Counted from the stretch's first letter, positions 44,129 to 54,844 are shown. The stretch: DNA of 64,000 bases from Hippopus hippopus (GCA_946811185.2 OX328110.1:11388516-11452515), one strand, 5' to 3'. Made by a program: numbers and translations. Notes: generated from the sequence alone by a model not told the origin.

Positions 44129-47100
44129 GTAAATGTCTTGTTAATTTACTTATTCTTTATTCTATTCCATTTTTTTTTTTCTAATCCTTTTTTATTCTGT
44201 GTGCAGGTGTATGCGTTTCAAACCTCCTTCCTCAATGCTTCAGTTACAGTTCTCTGACCACATCTGAGTGTTCTTTTCTAATTCTTTTCCCACGACGTTA
44301 GCCTACGCACAATGTTATAACTCTTTCAAAGCCACCGGCTGCTTTTCCCCATAAGCAAGGTCGAAACAAGTATATAAAAATTATATATTTTATGTATGTT
44401 TCTCTCCTAAGCTCTTAACCTTCTTTAAATATAATATGCATATGACTGTAACCGATATACCGTGTTATTGTATTTGAACCTGTCTAAAAGCTGTAGTTAC
44501 ACTCCAACGCTGTAATGTCGCATGCCTAATCCTGTCTCACCTGTTTGCAGAGTCGTAGTACTTAGATTTGGTCGTTTTCGGCCGTTCAATGGAGTTAGGA
44601 ATTATGTTGTCCTTCCTCGTCAGTATGGCGGTCACTTATTTCAGAGCGAAGTATATAACCTCGACCTTTTTCGTCGGTTTAAAATTTAATCCATTAAAAA
44701 TCATTTTTAGTTTTTGTCTCATAGGCTGGATTTAGAGAAAGACGATATGGCTTGCAACACGCGAAAATGAGCATTCGGACATTCGCACAAAGTGTCGTCT
44801 CGGATCAGCCTGCGCAGTCCGCGCAGGCTAATCCGAGACGGCACTTTACGACTACATTAGATTTTGCGCTACAGTAGACTTGCGCAAAACAGAAAATTAC
44901 ATAAAAACGGAAAGTTGCAGGCCAATTATAGATTCAAAGTCAGATGCTACGTTCGTATTCACCAACCGTTCAGAAGAACATTTATTGGCTTAGTCTTTTA
45001 CTCAAGAATTTTCTAAATTTGAAAGTAACACATTTTCTGATTGGCTAAACCAAATGGTTTAGTCAGTCAGGAGCTGTGTTGCTTTCTAAATCTGGAATTA
45101 GTCTTACAGTGAAATTAAGAATGGTTTTTTACACAGACTTCGCTTAAAGCGCTGAAGGGTTAAAGTAACAATAAAGGCCAAATATAAACAAAGCGGTTAT
45201 TTAAATGCATTTGAATTTATGTCATACCATTTAAAAGTATGGAAATTATTGTGAAGATGACAATCTGTAATTGTACGGTCGGTCCAAGTGTTAGTCCTTG
45301 ACAGAGAAATCAATTTCAAAACTAGGTTAAAACCTGCCAGGTAGCTGTGTCTTTTTGTTTACTTTTTGCCTGATTTTAAAATTTCATTTTCCTACCAGCG
45401 ACTAACATATGGCCCGACCACATGATAACAGACTGTCATCTCCACACTATTTTCCATATTTTTAGACGATATGATTTAAATTTAAATGCTTTGATATTTT
45501 GGCTTTTACCGGGCCTTTTAAGCAAACAAGCACATGAACTATCTTCTACATCCTAGGTTCACTAACCGTGCTGTTAATAGGAATCATACCCGTGGACTGG
45601 TCGGTGAACGGCCGAGCCGAAACGCTGATGTCACTGGTGTGCGCCGTGAACGGTACTTTTCTAATCATAATAGGCCGAACGACTGAAATCTGGGTCGCCT
45701 ACGTGCTGTATGACGTTTTTAGGGCATCATACCAAATTGTTGTCACCATAGCAACGTAAGTCGTTTTCTTTTGCATTCTAGATTTTTTTAGGTTACCAGT
45801 AACAACAAGAAAATTCGCCGTTTTATCTGTCAATGACAAACCCATGCGTATAAGTTCCCCTATCTTTACTTGGGGGGGGGGGGGGGGGGGGGTGCAGGGG
45901 TGCATCATTTGTAGTTAAGTTTGAAACAAGCCACTAAAATACCACTGCTGATTCATGCAGTGTTTGTCTTCCTTGCTTTTCTATATTTTTACCTCTTGTG
46001 AATTGAAAAGCAATCGGTAATTAGTTAAAACATTGTTTCAGGAATCAATCAAGCAATCAATCAAGCGATCCAAACCAAATTCCGCTGCATGCATAAGCTT
46101 GTTGCTTTATTCTCTAGGTGGCAGACGGCCAAATACCTCCCAAAACAACGTTACGGTTTTGTGTTTGGTGTAAACATGTTTGGGGCGTTGCTTGTCGAGA
46201 CAATACTGACAGCTATAGTGGTGGACAAGAGCGGACTGGGTGTTGGTATTCGAACACAGGTACGGTACATCCATTGTCACAGCATTGGTCGAGAACAGGT
46301 AGCTCTAATGTAGTCTGGTACCCTGTCGTATTGCAAGAGAACGATAACGTAGTGTTAGGGGCAGGTAATCCAGACAAGCTTAAGAGGAAAACACAGGGCC
46401 GGTAAAGCAGTGCTTGTTAGTTTGGGACGAGGCCTTACCAAAGCTCTTTGATTGATCAAAGTCATCGCGACAGTATTCAGTCTTCTCTCACTTGAAATCA
46501 TTATCATTACTATTATTATTTTTTTAGACATGTTTATCAGGAAAACAGTCAGTAGCTTGGAACAGTTTCGTGCATATTACCGGTAGAAGTCATTTCAGGG
46601 AAGCATGGATACGTGCGCTGGCCGCAGCAATATAACCTATGATATGTTAATTATGTTGAAAAAAAATTGAAAACATCAACCAAACAGCAGACTGGCTGGC
46701 CGGCTGAAACTAAAATACTGTTTCAAACTGCGTTAATCCTCAGGCTGATATATGGGACTCAATGCAGACAGTGTAGGGCAAGACCAGACTGCACAGAACG
46801 TACAGTCTAATACTAGATCCTTACTGTACGAGACGATGAGAACTTCTTCAACCAGAAAGTAAGGTAACATACATGTATCGCAGCGAATCTATGAATTCTA
46901 AATATTCTATTGTATTCTCACGCAAATAGATACCTTTGAGCCATGCTCTGGCAAAGAGGAATTAATGCATCTCCGTGATCATTATACTTAGCAAATCATC
47001 ACATAATAATGGATCCATAGATTTGTTGAACAACCGATTAAATGATGAGGAAAACTGGTCCTTTGAAATGGAAAAAAATGGCCCATTGCAAAAAGTATCG

Positions 47101-47355
47101 ACCCAGGTCAGCCTGCGCGCAATGCGCGCAGGCTGACCTGGGTCGAAACTTTTTGCAGATGCATTAAACGCATTTTTCACTAAGCATGTCTTATTTCTAA
47201 TTTTTTTTTTCTTCCAGTTCACGGTATACGGTGGCTACTTTCTGGTGCTTACTCTCCCCTTTACTTTCATGGCAGTCTGGAACCAAGTTCGTTCACAACC
47301 ACAATCAGACCCACAGTCGAACATTCCCGTTGAAAGATTGGAAGAGCTTAGCTAG
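43204..47355 (+). CDS. SLC19-family thiamine/folate-type carrier, whole gene
   Basis: Join 43204..44128, 45557..45755, 46118..46259, 47218..47355: 1404 nt, 467 residues, all GT-AG and in phase. SLC19 proteins are 12-TM major-facilitator carriers of the plasma membrane for reduced folates (A1) or thiamine (A2, A3). Landmarks: RPSEAYLTPYL at residues 20-30, N-glycosylation sequon NLT at 36, NEIYPWWTYSTF, LADFLRYKPILVLSAG, the long hydrophilic Asn/Glu-rich loop (about 190-245) between TM6 and TM7, IWALWWVFATCGNLQVGNYI, LYNGAVEAAGTL, and YGFVFGVN. Overall it looks closest to SLC19A3/A2, but substrate cannot be decided from sequence, so no symbol is given. The ATG at 43204 has an A at -3; an upstream in-frame TTG at 43174 is not a likely start. 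Family certainty is very high. Confidence 0.95.
44748..44925. mobile_element. Family C MITE, right half deleted
   Basis: TATGGCTTGCAACACGCGAA, first palindrome CAGCCTGCGCAGTCCGCGCA, then ACATAAAAACGGAAAG joined directly to TTGCAGGCC: the second palindrome is missing. SLC19 intron 1. Confidence 0.82.
44950..45130. mobile_element. Family F hairpin MITE
   Basis: CGTATTCACCAACCGTTCAG, centre GGCTAAACCAAATGGTTTAG, right AAATTAAGAATGG. The right end is damaged. Confidence 0.78.
45201..45490. mobile_element. Palindromic MITE (family H), copy 2
   Basis: AAATGCATTTGAATTTATGT and GAAGATGACAATCTG at left; CAGACTGTCATCTCCACACT and GATTTAAATTTAAATGC at right. It ends about 65 bp before SLC19 exon 2. Confidence 0.78.
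45557..45755 (+). CDS. SLC19 carrier exon 2 (TM8 to TM9)
   Basis: Acceptor TCTACATCCTAG; SSLTVLLIGIIPVDWSVNGR, LVCAVNGTFLIIIGRTTEIW, VAYVLYDVFRASYQIVVTIA. Donor CAACgtaagt, phase 2. Confidence 0.95.
45872..45892 (+). repeat. 21-nt poly-G run
   Basis: Uninterrupted G tract followed by TGCAGGGGTGC in SLC19 intron 2. A G-quadruplex or assembly-prone site; its length may be unreliable. Confidence 0.9.
46118..46259 (+). CDS. SLC19 carrier exon 3 (TM10 to TM11)
   Basis: Acceptor TTATTCTCTAG; WQTAKYLPKQRYGFVFGVNM, FGALLVETILTAIVVDKSGL, GVGIRTQ. The YGFVFG.N segment is strongly conserved in the family. Donor CAGgtacgg. Confidence 0.95.
46395..46680 (+). mobile_element. tRNA-derived SINE (type 1), degenerate
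   Basis: Keeps GTCATCGCGACAGTATTCAG, ATTACCGGTAGAAGTCATTT, CAGGGAAGCATGGATACGTG and GCCGCAGCAATATAACC of the type 1 body. The tRNA head is nearly unrecognisable. SLC19 intron 3. Confidence 0.7.
46765..46835. repeat. Family D hairpin
   Basis: AGTGTAGGGCAAGACCAGAC, TGCACAGAACGTACA centre and TAGATCCTTACTGT. Confidence 0.7.
46938..47193. mobile_element. Family B MITE
   Basis: TTGAGCCATGCTCTGGCAAA to CACTAAGCATGTCTTAT, with an almost perfect core palindrome CAGCCTGCGCGCAATGCGCG at about 47108-47140. Confidence 0.85.
47218..47355 (+). CDS. SLC19 carrier exon 4 (TM12, C terminus)
   Basis: Acceptor TTTTTTTCTTCCAG; FTVYGGYFLVLTLPFTFMAV, then a short cytoplasmic tail ending VERLEELS and TAG. A family B MITE ends about 25 bp before the exon. 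Confidence 0.94.
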   Translation, partial: FTVYGGYFLVLTLPFTFMAVWNQVRSQPQSDPQSNIPVERLEELS

Positions 47356-47830
47356 GAAAATGGAACCTTAAAAATCTATAGTTCTGACATGTTTCATCTC
47401 GTTATTTCTGTTTTCGACGGTTCGAAGGCATCTAACTTATATACAAGGGCGTAGCCAGAGTTTTGAAATTAATACGCATCGCGACCGAACTGATATCAAA
47501 TGATGAGAATAAGATTATTTTTTAAAGTGACAAAAAGAATTCGGTTATTCACTCCCCCACCACCCCATTTTGGCGTCTGAGGCGTTACGCCTATGCTTAT
47601 ATCCTTCTGTTCTTGAGTCCAACAGTATTAGGTTTAGGAACTGAAACTTATTCAAGGAAAATCCAAAATCAATCAAGTCGGCGTGGCCAGTTTTGATCGA
47701 ACTAGAATTACCTAATACGAATCTAACGCCCTTACCGCTCAGTTATGCAGGACCAGAGCATGGTCCAGTATTCTGACACAACCGTTGATCTCGCCTTATC
47801 CCTAAGGCTACTAAGCGCGACTCACTGACG
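47356..47830. other. SLC19 3' flank, with a tRNA-like SINE head on the minus strand
   Basis: Probable 3' UTR follows the stop; no clear AATAAA close by. At about 47675-47760 the minus strand has GCATAACTGAGCGGTAAGGG and GTTCGATCAAAACTGG, a worn tRNA-derived head. Confidence 0.5.
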
Positions 47831-47908
47831 TTTTGCGGACAGTGTAGATCAAGATCAGACTGCACAGAACGTGCAGTCTGATCTTAGATCTACACTGTCC
47901 GATAATGA
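47825..47908. repeat. Family D hairpin, clear copy
   Basis: CAGTGTAGATCAAGATCAGA, CTGCACAGAACGTGCAG, TCTGATCTTAGATCTACACT. Confidence 0.88.
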
Positions 47909-48039
47909 GATATTTTTTCTCAAAAAAGTATGTTTGAAAAGTACGTTATTCGGGGTTTTACCGTCTGTTTGAGTTTCATTTGATTTATGTTTAATTACGA
48001 AGTAAACTTGAAACTCGGATAATGCAAAAGAGCAATAGA

Positions 48040-48350
48040 TAATTGAAGGCATGTGCAGACGACAAATTAAATGTTGCTCAAAGAATTATATTCCTTTTTG
48101 GTAGGTCGGAAAGCACCGTGGGAAAACGACAAAGTGCTGGTTACCAGCAAATGAGCAGTAGATCAAATAATGTGGTTAACTCTTTCCCAGACGATTAAAT
48201 TTTAAACACACGTTTGAGTTGAAAGTATTTGCAGACGACAAGTTAAATGTTGCTAAAGGAATTATCGTTATATTTAAAGGGTAGAAAGTATCATGGGAAA
48301 AGGAGAAGCTGCTGTTTATCACCATTTCCTCTTTAAAACTTGATAGTGTA
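48040..48350. mobile_element. Two worn family A MITE fragments
   Basis: GCATGTGCAGACGACAAATT with GTGGGAAAACGACAAAGTGC at 48040-48150, and TTAACTCTTTCCCAGACGAT with GGGAAAAGGAGAAGCTGC at 48177-48350. Confidence 0.6.
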
Positions 48351-48414
48351 TTAGAACTTGATAGTGTGCAGAATCTAGTCAGCCGTATAAACAGATAAAA
48401 ATTCGATATATAAG

Positions 48415-48610
48415 GTGTATTGGGTAAAGAAACTCGAAGGATTTGTCCCCGATTTAAAACCGGAAACAACCACACTGGTGTCTTTGATAGTCTCCAGAAA
48501 GTGGAATGCATTTTCTATCCGTCAGAATCTGTGCAACCTTGCAACCACCAGGGACAACATTTGGCACGAAGATACAAGAATGATGATAAAGTCATAAGAT
48601 AAAGATGGAA
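48415..48610 (+). repeat. Family K repeat, copy 2, with an open frame
   Basis: Same sequence family as 53262-53470 (opposite strand) and 21494-21645. One frame reads KPETTTLVSLIVSRKWNAFS, IRQNLCNLATTRDNIWHEDT, RM and stops soon after. The aligned frame of the 53 kb copy reads KPETTSLF...RNAFSIDRNLSNLATVRRNI..., ending at nearly the same stop. No known domain. Confidence 0.6.
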
Positions 48611-48819
48611 CCGGTTAAAGAACAAGATGAAAAGGAGTTAAGATGTATCTTTAATAGTGAAACTCTCGAAGCAAAGGGGCAGTAAACAAGATTTTTGACC
48701 CCTTTTCTTTGGGGGGGGGGGGGTAGGGAAAGCTGATAATTTGTAAAGATAATCTATTAGGACGTGAAAGGTTACATTAGATGTTAAGCATTAAATGCCT
48801 CCGATGGATTTTCTTTTTA

Positions 48820-48890
48820 TGGGACCCAAACCCACAGCCTTCAAAACAGCAGTCGGCGAGTCAACCCACTGAGCCCTGGCCTGGGACAAC
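48820..48890 (-). mobile_element. tRNA-like SINE head fragment
   Basis: The minus strand shows GGCTCAGTGGGTTGACTCGC and GGCTGTGGGTTTGGGTCCC. Head only. Confidence 0.5.
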
Positions 48891-48917
48891 TGGTATCTTG
48901 CCGTGTGAAAGATGTAT

Positions 48918-49175
48918 AGGTCATGCTCTGTGAAAAGGGGACTTACTGCATCTGCAAAAAGTATCGACCGAGGTCAGCCTGCGCACTCTGCGCAGGCTGA
49001 CCTGGGGCGATACTCTTTGCTTTTGGTCAATTTTCTGCATGTCCAAGGACAAGTGTGCCCGATGATTCAGTCAGTTGTAAGACAAAAATGGTGTTTATGG
49101 ATTCATAATTATGTGATGACTTGCTTGGTAACATGCATCACGGAGATGCATTAATCCCCCTTTTCACAGAGCGTA
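48918..49175. mobile_element. Family B MITE, inverted, well kept
   Basis: GGTCATGCTCTGTGAAAAGG to CACAGAGCGTAACTCA; core AGGTCAGCCTGCGCACTCTG / CGCAGGCTGACCTG at about 48972-49003. Confidence 0.85.
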
Positions 49176-50024
49176 ACTCAAATGTATTTATACCTTATTA
49201 TGCAAAAATGGCTATACCGTTACTAACGAGATAAGAAGTTTTGCAGAAAATAGTTTAAAAAAAAAAACTCAATTATTCTTCATGTTTCATCTACATGCAG
49301 TTCTATCTATGTTTTAATCTTAAAGTCGACTTTGGACGCTAATGAAAATTTTCAGTCTATGTTACGGTTTTCTTAAAGAAACTTGCGAAACTGACATTGG
49401 TTTAATAACCCATTCGGCATACCTCGGGTGATAGGAGCCATCAAATCCCTCGGCTGTATCTGGTGGATTGATATGCACCTAAACGGTACATTTCATCGCC
49501 GGAAATACGCCTGTTTACCGTTCTGAAAATTGTAAGGCTCCTCTTAAAAAACAAAATTTGAGTCTCAATTTTCTATCGAAATCTTTCTAACTATATTTCA
49601 GTTGACAAACAGTTCGTACATTCATTTTTTAACGTGGTTTATCAATTCCGATTGAAGTTTTCACCGACATAAGGACAGATGTGAATAACTTCATCGAGGT
49701 TGTTTATGTCGTTGCTAAACGACTTACAGTGGCGCTGCCATGTATAAGATCACGTGATTGGCAGTTCAAATGGAAACGACCGTTATACAGACGAGGTTAG
49801 ATGTAGTACGGAATCGGCCGAGTTGTGACGAGTGTTTAAAGGGCAAATCAACAAGTTTCAGATATGGTTAATTTTCAAATCTACATTTATCACATGGTAA
49901 CCTATTAATGTTGTAATTAGAAAAAAAAACAGTAAAAGTACTTTTATTTCAATTTATATTTCTGCTTATTAATTTTAACGGCATCGCTTATTTCCCTTAC
50001 TTATTGGTTGGGTCCCTTGATTTG
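49176..50024. other. Intergenic stretch, no gene recognised
   Basis: AT-rich with an A-run at 49257-49268 and 49920-49929. Probably the 5' flank of the coding remnant at 50052. Confidence 0.45.
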
Positions 50025-50032
50025 TGACGTCA
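50025..50032. promoter_or_regulatory. Consensus CRE/ATF site
   Basis: A perfect TGACGTCA lies 20 bp upstream of the ATG at 50052. A second lies upstream of the THAP ORF (54422). CREB/ATF proteins bind this palindrome; function here is inferred from position. Confidence 0.55.
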
Positions 50033-50051
50033 TAGGAGAGGCTGTTTCAAT

Positions 50052-50249
50052 ATGGACGTTGTTTACGATAATGAACTGAGCGATATTGAAGACGAAGAAA
50101 TTGGCGATTCTGGTCCTGTAAGGCCGTACATGTACGAGCCAATTTTTAAGGAAAGTTATTAAGTTTCCGAGGATGTGGATGAAAGTAACTTTTCGCTCAC
50201 TGATGACGAAAACGACAATGTTGTGCCGGACGTTTCGACGTGGTGAGTA
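50052..50249 (+). pseudogene. Broken acidic N-terminal exon, possibly of a P2X7-cytoplasmic-domain-like protein
   Basis: From ATG at 50052 the frame reads MDVVYDNELSDIEDEEIGDS, GPVRPYMYEPIFKESY, then TAA at 50160-50162, then in the same frame VSEDVDESNFSLTDDENDNV, VPDVST up to a GTGAGTAT donor at about 50250. The acidic start and the (I/V)RPYM(F/Y)EP motif recall invertebrate proteins with a P2X7-like zinc-binding C-terminal region. That assignment is from memory of the motif and uncertain. The downstream exons expected to carry a C-x-C cysteine cluster are not visible in the next 2 kb. One substitution in the stop codon separates it from an open exon, so it may be a pseudogene, a remnant or a sequencing error. 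Confidence 0.45.
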
Positions 50250-50746
50250 TCGTGCGCTTTTGAAATACGTCCATTACGGGGCGAACATCGCTTACAGAAA
50301 TATTATTCTATACATGATAGAATTAAGTGTATGGCATAAACTTTGTTTCATGTGAAGCAGTTTCAGTCGATTAACGGGCGGAATTAAACAAAAATAATAA
50401 AAAATATGGTTTCAAGACAGTTCCCTGACAAGACAGTTCCCCGACACAGGTTTTCGAGACAGTTCCTCGACACTTTTCGAGACAGTTCCCCGACACTTTT
50501 AGTTTCTGTCAAATAACCTTTTTATTGACTTTTATGATTGATAATCGTGAGATGTTAGTTCTAACTATTTGTTGATAGGTCCTTGTTGATATTTCTACCC
50601 TGTAAAGAATTCTGTTTACATTGAGTCATTGACGGGTACAAGTACCAAAAGTATGAAGTAATCCCTCCCTAAAAATCATGACTTTCCAAAATCTATCGCA
50701 TACTACTGAAAAACATTTTCCCATAATGTTTTCTTTCAAAAAATGC

Positions 50747-51200
50747 TTTACCTCTTTACCACACAATACCAAATTCTAACAACCCTTAACATAATATATA
50801 TAGATAGACTTATGAAAAAGAAATGGGAAAAGCAGAAAATGCTGGTAACGAGCATTTGTCCTTTTTTCACAATGTTTTCTCTCCCATCAATGACCAACAT
50901 CATTAATTTTGGGCTATATTTAACTTCAGTTCGGACTAGTCCAGACTTTTGTCGTCTGGTAAAGAGTTTTCTAAACCCTTTACCACACAATCCAGAATTT
51001 TAAAGACCCTGACAAAGAAGCCTTTAGAAAACATAGTGGAAAAAGGAGGAAATGCTTGTAACCAAACATTTTCTTCTTTTCTCACAATGTTTTATACCCT
51101 TCCAAAAGCAAATTTTAATTTTTGAGTCGCATGCATATTGTCATCTGCAAATGTATTTAATTTTGACCGGACTAAAATGTGTCATTTGGTAAAGGGTTAA
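50747..51200. mobile_element. Two family A MITEs, both inverted
   Basis: Copy one 50747-50970 (CTCTTTACCACACAATACCA to GTCTGGTAAAGAG), copy two about 50975-51200 (AACCCTTTACCACACAATCC to ATTTGGTAAAGGGTTAA). Confidence 0.8.
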
Positions 51201-51713
51201 ACATGAGACAAAATTTCAGAGTGGTCAAAACTGTAAGCACTTGTATACAAGATATTAAATGGGATACAAAAGATGGACTTTTTGACTGAAAGATTCGAAA
51301 ACATTTTGGCAAGAGGACAAAGTACCAGCATTTCTACCTTCCTCTGCCTTCTCTGTGAAAGTCTTAAACTCTGAACTGTGTGCTGTGGGAAAGGATAGTG
51401 TAAATTTGTTCAGTTCCTGTTTGTCTTCTGCAAATGATTTCAATTTGGGTAAGTCTCAAATTGGTCTACTAGGGAATGAGGGATTAATATTTACATTCAG
51501 GTCAAAATGCAGTGTAGACGACTTAAGATTCATTGTAAAAGCATAGAAAGAGCTGGTAATTATCAATTTGTCCTTTATCCACAATATTTTGTATTTTTAA
51601 ATACAAATCCCACACATTCGGCTCGAGTACTGGTGCAGTTCCAAGGAAGCAGTATCCAAAGTGATCAGTACGAGTTGTATGAACTTGTTTCTCAATTGAT
51701 GTAAAATAAATAA

Positions 51714-51972
51714 TTGAGCCATGCTCTGGCAAAAGGTGGCTTAATGTATCTGCATGATGCATGATACCAAGCAAGTCATCACATAATCATAGATCCATTA
51801 AGTCCATTTTTGTCCAACAACCGACTGAATCATGAGGTAAAATTGTCCTTTGACATACAGAAAATTGACCAGTAGCGAAAAGTCTCGCCAGGTCAGCCTG
51901 TGCGGACTGACCTGGACCAATACTTTTCGCAGATGCATTAAGCCCCCTTTTCACAGAGCATAGCTCATATGT
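51714..51972. mobile_element. Family B MITE
   Basis: TTGAGCCATGCTCTGGCAAA to CACAGAGCATAGCTCATATG; the core is shortened (AGGTCAGCCTGTGCGGACTG). Confidence 0.83.
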
Positions 51973-52203
51973 TTAACTCGTTACCAAACGTCAAATTCAT
52001 TGACTCAACCGAATTGAAAGCGTTTGGGGTCAACAAATAAAATTTTACTCAAATGTTTGGACTCGTCTTTGACAGGGTAGAAAACATTGTGGAAAAAGGA
52101 GAAAATGCTGGTTACCAGCATTTTCTCCTTTTCCCACAATGTTTTCAAAATGTTTTTCTTCACCAAGGTCGTTAAAACAAGGGATTGTTTTGTAAAGGGT
52201 TAA
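51973..52203. mobile_element. Family A MITE, full-length
   Basis: TTAACTCGTTACCAAACGTC to TTTTGTAAAGGGTTAA, strong hairpin at about 52083-52146. It adjoins the family B element directly. Confidence 0.88.
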
Positions 52204-52304
52204 ACTAAATTAAACTAAATTCCAATAAACAATCCGCATTTTATCTGTCATATTCAAATGCTGTGGATTCAAAATATTCTAATATTTTATCATTTGGGTT
52301 AGCG

Positions 52305-52545
52305 TTAGGCTAAACCCTTACACAGATGGCAAAACTTATGACTTGTCCATTCCGCACCGACAGTATTTGCAGATCACAAATCAAATGTGGCCTTGACAAC
52401 GGGTTTGTCTGATAGAGGGTAGAAAATGTTGTGGGAAAAGAAGATAATTCTGGTTATCGGGACATATTCCTTTTTTCACCCTGTCCTCAAAAGCCTTCTC
52501 CATAAGGGTGGTTGAAGGTCGGAATTGTGAGGTAAAAGGTAAAAG
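52305..52545. mobile_element. Family A MITE, worn
   Basis: TAAACCCTTACACAGATGGC, GTGGGAAAAGAAGATAATTC, GTGAGGTAAAAGG. Confidence 0.65.
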
Positions 52546-53011
52546 AATTGGTGTGTGAGTCTGGTCAGAAATATTCTGTTTCTTTTTTCCAGAAAAATGT
52601 ATTTATTTTTAATTTGCTCATTTTTTATGATTATCAGAGAAAATGACTTGTGACAAATATGCAATTTCAGACTTTTCATACTGACATGTTCAAAAGATTT
52701 GTCTCAGTAGCCTGTCTAGAAGACATAATATGGATAGGAACAAGGAAATATCCACAATTCAAAATTGTATAGAGATAATTCAAAATTTGTTCAAAATGCA
52801 TGTAAGTTTACAAATAATTTTAAGAGTAAAATGTCAAAGACAAGTAGAGTATGGGATAAAAGCTATAACAGGGGTTTACTGTCACAAACAAACATTACAG
52901 TGTAAAGGGGTGAGATATGCAAATGTTATGTTTTAATTTACTGTATTGTTTCAACTGGTTTGTGATGGATTAACATTTATGACCGTGACTAGGGGTAGCC
53001 AGATACTGACT

Positions 53012-53215
53012 TCACCCTTTACCATACAAATCCTAGATCTAGTTTCCAGTACCCAAAGAAGAATGTTTGAAAAACATTGTGGGAAGAAAATGATGTTTGC
53101 TTTTCAAAGAATGATTATTATCCCTTGAAAGTAGACATCATTTGAACAAAGCCGACTTTGTTGTTTGCAATGTTTATGAATTTGGATGAATCTATGATTT
53201 AGTTGATGAGGCCCT
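53012..53215. mobile_element. Family A MITE fragment, inverted
   Basis: ACCCTTTACCATACAAATCC to TGTTTGCAATG, with the hairpin largely lost. Confidence 0.6.
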
Positions 53216-53261
53216 GATACTCATTTTCAGCCAGTTTTAACTCATTTTGTCTTTATTTTAT

Positions 53262-53470
53262 CAAACTATAGTCATTCTCATATCTTCATACCAAATATTG
53301 CGCCTCACGGTTGCAAGGTTGCTTAGGTTACGGTCGATAGAAAATGCATTTCGCTGAGTTGCGGCCTTCCATGTAAACAGACTCGTCGTTTCCGGTTTTT
53401 GAATCGAAGATTTCGATATGTCCGTTATACACTCGGGTAGATTCGTATGATGATCATGCATTCTGTCACG
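53262..53470 (-). repeat. Family K repeat, copy 3, with an open frame
   Basis: The minus-strand frame reads IQKPETTSLFTWKAATQRNA, FSIDRNLSNLATVRRNIWYE and DMRMTIV, then stop. Compare 48415-48610. No known domain. Confidence 0.6.
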
Positions 53471-53518
53471 TGACTATATTTGACCTTCGCCCTGTGTCTA
53501 ATGAGGTAAACGAAGGAA

Positions 53519-54029
53519 AATGGAGGCTTCTCTGTTGCAGCCTCGATTTTCAGACGGAGGTCGCGGCCTATATATGCAAATTACACCGTATCCGACTCTA
53601 GGCGAAAACCAACGATAAATTTCCGTGACGCATCGCCATTGTTTACTGCTCCTATCTTCAGCCAGTTTTCTTCTGACCAATTTTCGGTTTCTAATACAAA
53701 TCTCTGTGTTTCTTTTTTTCAAGTACACCATATATGTCAGTAATTTATCCATGTTTACACAAAGGACTGATTTCTTTACCATTCTAAATTGTTTAAAATT
53801 TAACAGCGTTTTTGCTCACCGGCTGTAGACGGACATCTTTAAATCTTGAAAAGGGAGAAAACAGCAGCAATTTCTCCTTTGTCCAGAATGAAGCGATCAT
53901 GCAGAAAAGGGTAAAAGAGTACGAATAACAATTCTTGTATTTTTTTTTCAAGGAAAAAAAAAAAAACCTCGTGTGGGAGTTTCTTTTGGGAAATTGCCGT
54001 AGCGGAATGTCTGTCTTTCGGTTTTAGCC
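53519..54029. other. Unassigned stretch between family K and the THAP ORF
   Basis: Contains an isolated plus-strand frame from ATG at 53519 and a minus-strand one (53498-53782), neither with a domain I recognise, a small hairpin at 53852-53882 (GAGAAAACAGC / family A-like) and an A run at 53953-53966. Confidence 0.4.
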
Positions 54030-54323
54030 CTATCTCTTTCTGAATATTAATGTCGGCATAGCGTCAGGTTTTAACCGCAGCCAAAAATTCCTATAATTAA
54101 CTTCTTTTGCGAGTTTTGGACTTATTAAGAACTGACTGTCCTCGAAGTATTTCAGACACAATTTCGAATGAACCGATGGCACAAAATCCGTCGTTACTGT
54201 CCGGCCCCGGTTTGAACGTTGAATCCATAGTTTCCACCTTTTTAATGCCTTCGGAAATTTGAACATACTAATTCTGTGAGTTCCCGAATCGACGTTGCAG
54301 CCATAGGCTGCACAATTTACCAT
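54030..54323 (-). CDS. THAP-type zinc finger ORF, 97 residues, one zinc ligand replaced
   Basis: THAP domains are C2CH zinc-coordinating DNA-binding modules of transcription factors and P-element-like transposases. The ORF starts MVNCAAYGCN (C4-x4-C9), has the FKFP..L..W core (residues 21-30), SKLCLKYFED around C56, and ends with LKPDAMPTLIF, the AVPTIF-type closing box: a complete domain. In the family the last ligands are C-x2-H; here C56 is followed by Y59 where His is expected (codon TAC against CAC/CAT). The ORF stops seven residues after the domain with no donor nearby, so it is either a stand-alone domain, a first exon with a lost donor, or a degraded copy. A CRE lies about 100 bp upstream. 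Coding identity is firm; function doubtful. Confidence 0.85.
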   Translation of the reverse strand: MVNCAAYGCNVDSGTHRISMFKFPKALKRWKLWIQRSNRGRTVTTDFVPSVHSKLCLKYFEDSQFLISPKLAKEVNYRNFWLRLKPDAMPTLIFRKR

Positions 54324-54421
54324 TTTTTCGGCACAATTCTCAGTTAAAACTCAGATAACTGCGAACAATCATCCGCATCACTATGTTATGTCTACTAACG
54401 GTACACAGACTGCATCAACTA

Positions 54422-54429
54422 TGACGTCA
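54422..54429. promoter_or_regulatory. Consensus CRE/ATF site upstream of the THAP ORF
   Basis: A perfect TGACGTCA about 99 bp before the minus-strand ATG. Position is consistent with a promoter element; not proof. Confidence 0.5.
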
Positions 54430-54844
54430 CACAAGCACGGGAGATAAGCGAATCAGGGGAAGTAAGCCATGTACCATTTTAGGGCCGTTAATCATCGTGA
54501 CAATTCGGTCGTGGTTTATGGCATGTTACAGGATGGTATTTATCAAAAATGACGGATATATGTTATACTGACATCATTTGCAGCTGATTCAAGGAAAAAA
54601 ACAGTATGGTCAAAATATTTTAGGATTTGCCCTTTAATAACCGTGTAAGCATCCATTTAAGGCCTTTGGAGATTAATTCACGTTTGTTCAGGTTTAATCC
54701 ATACCATATAATCCCCTTATTCAACTACCACGAGGAAGTAGGATTTCGGGAAAAAAAGTGGGATAAGAAACTGATGGCAATTTGTGTAAAATGACTTGCT
54801 GTCATTTAACTTGTCCTTTCTTCCATTCCAACTTATGTCTGTCT

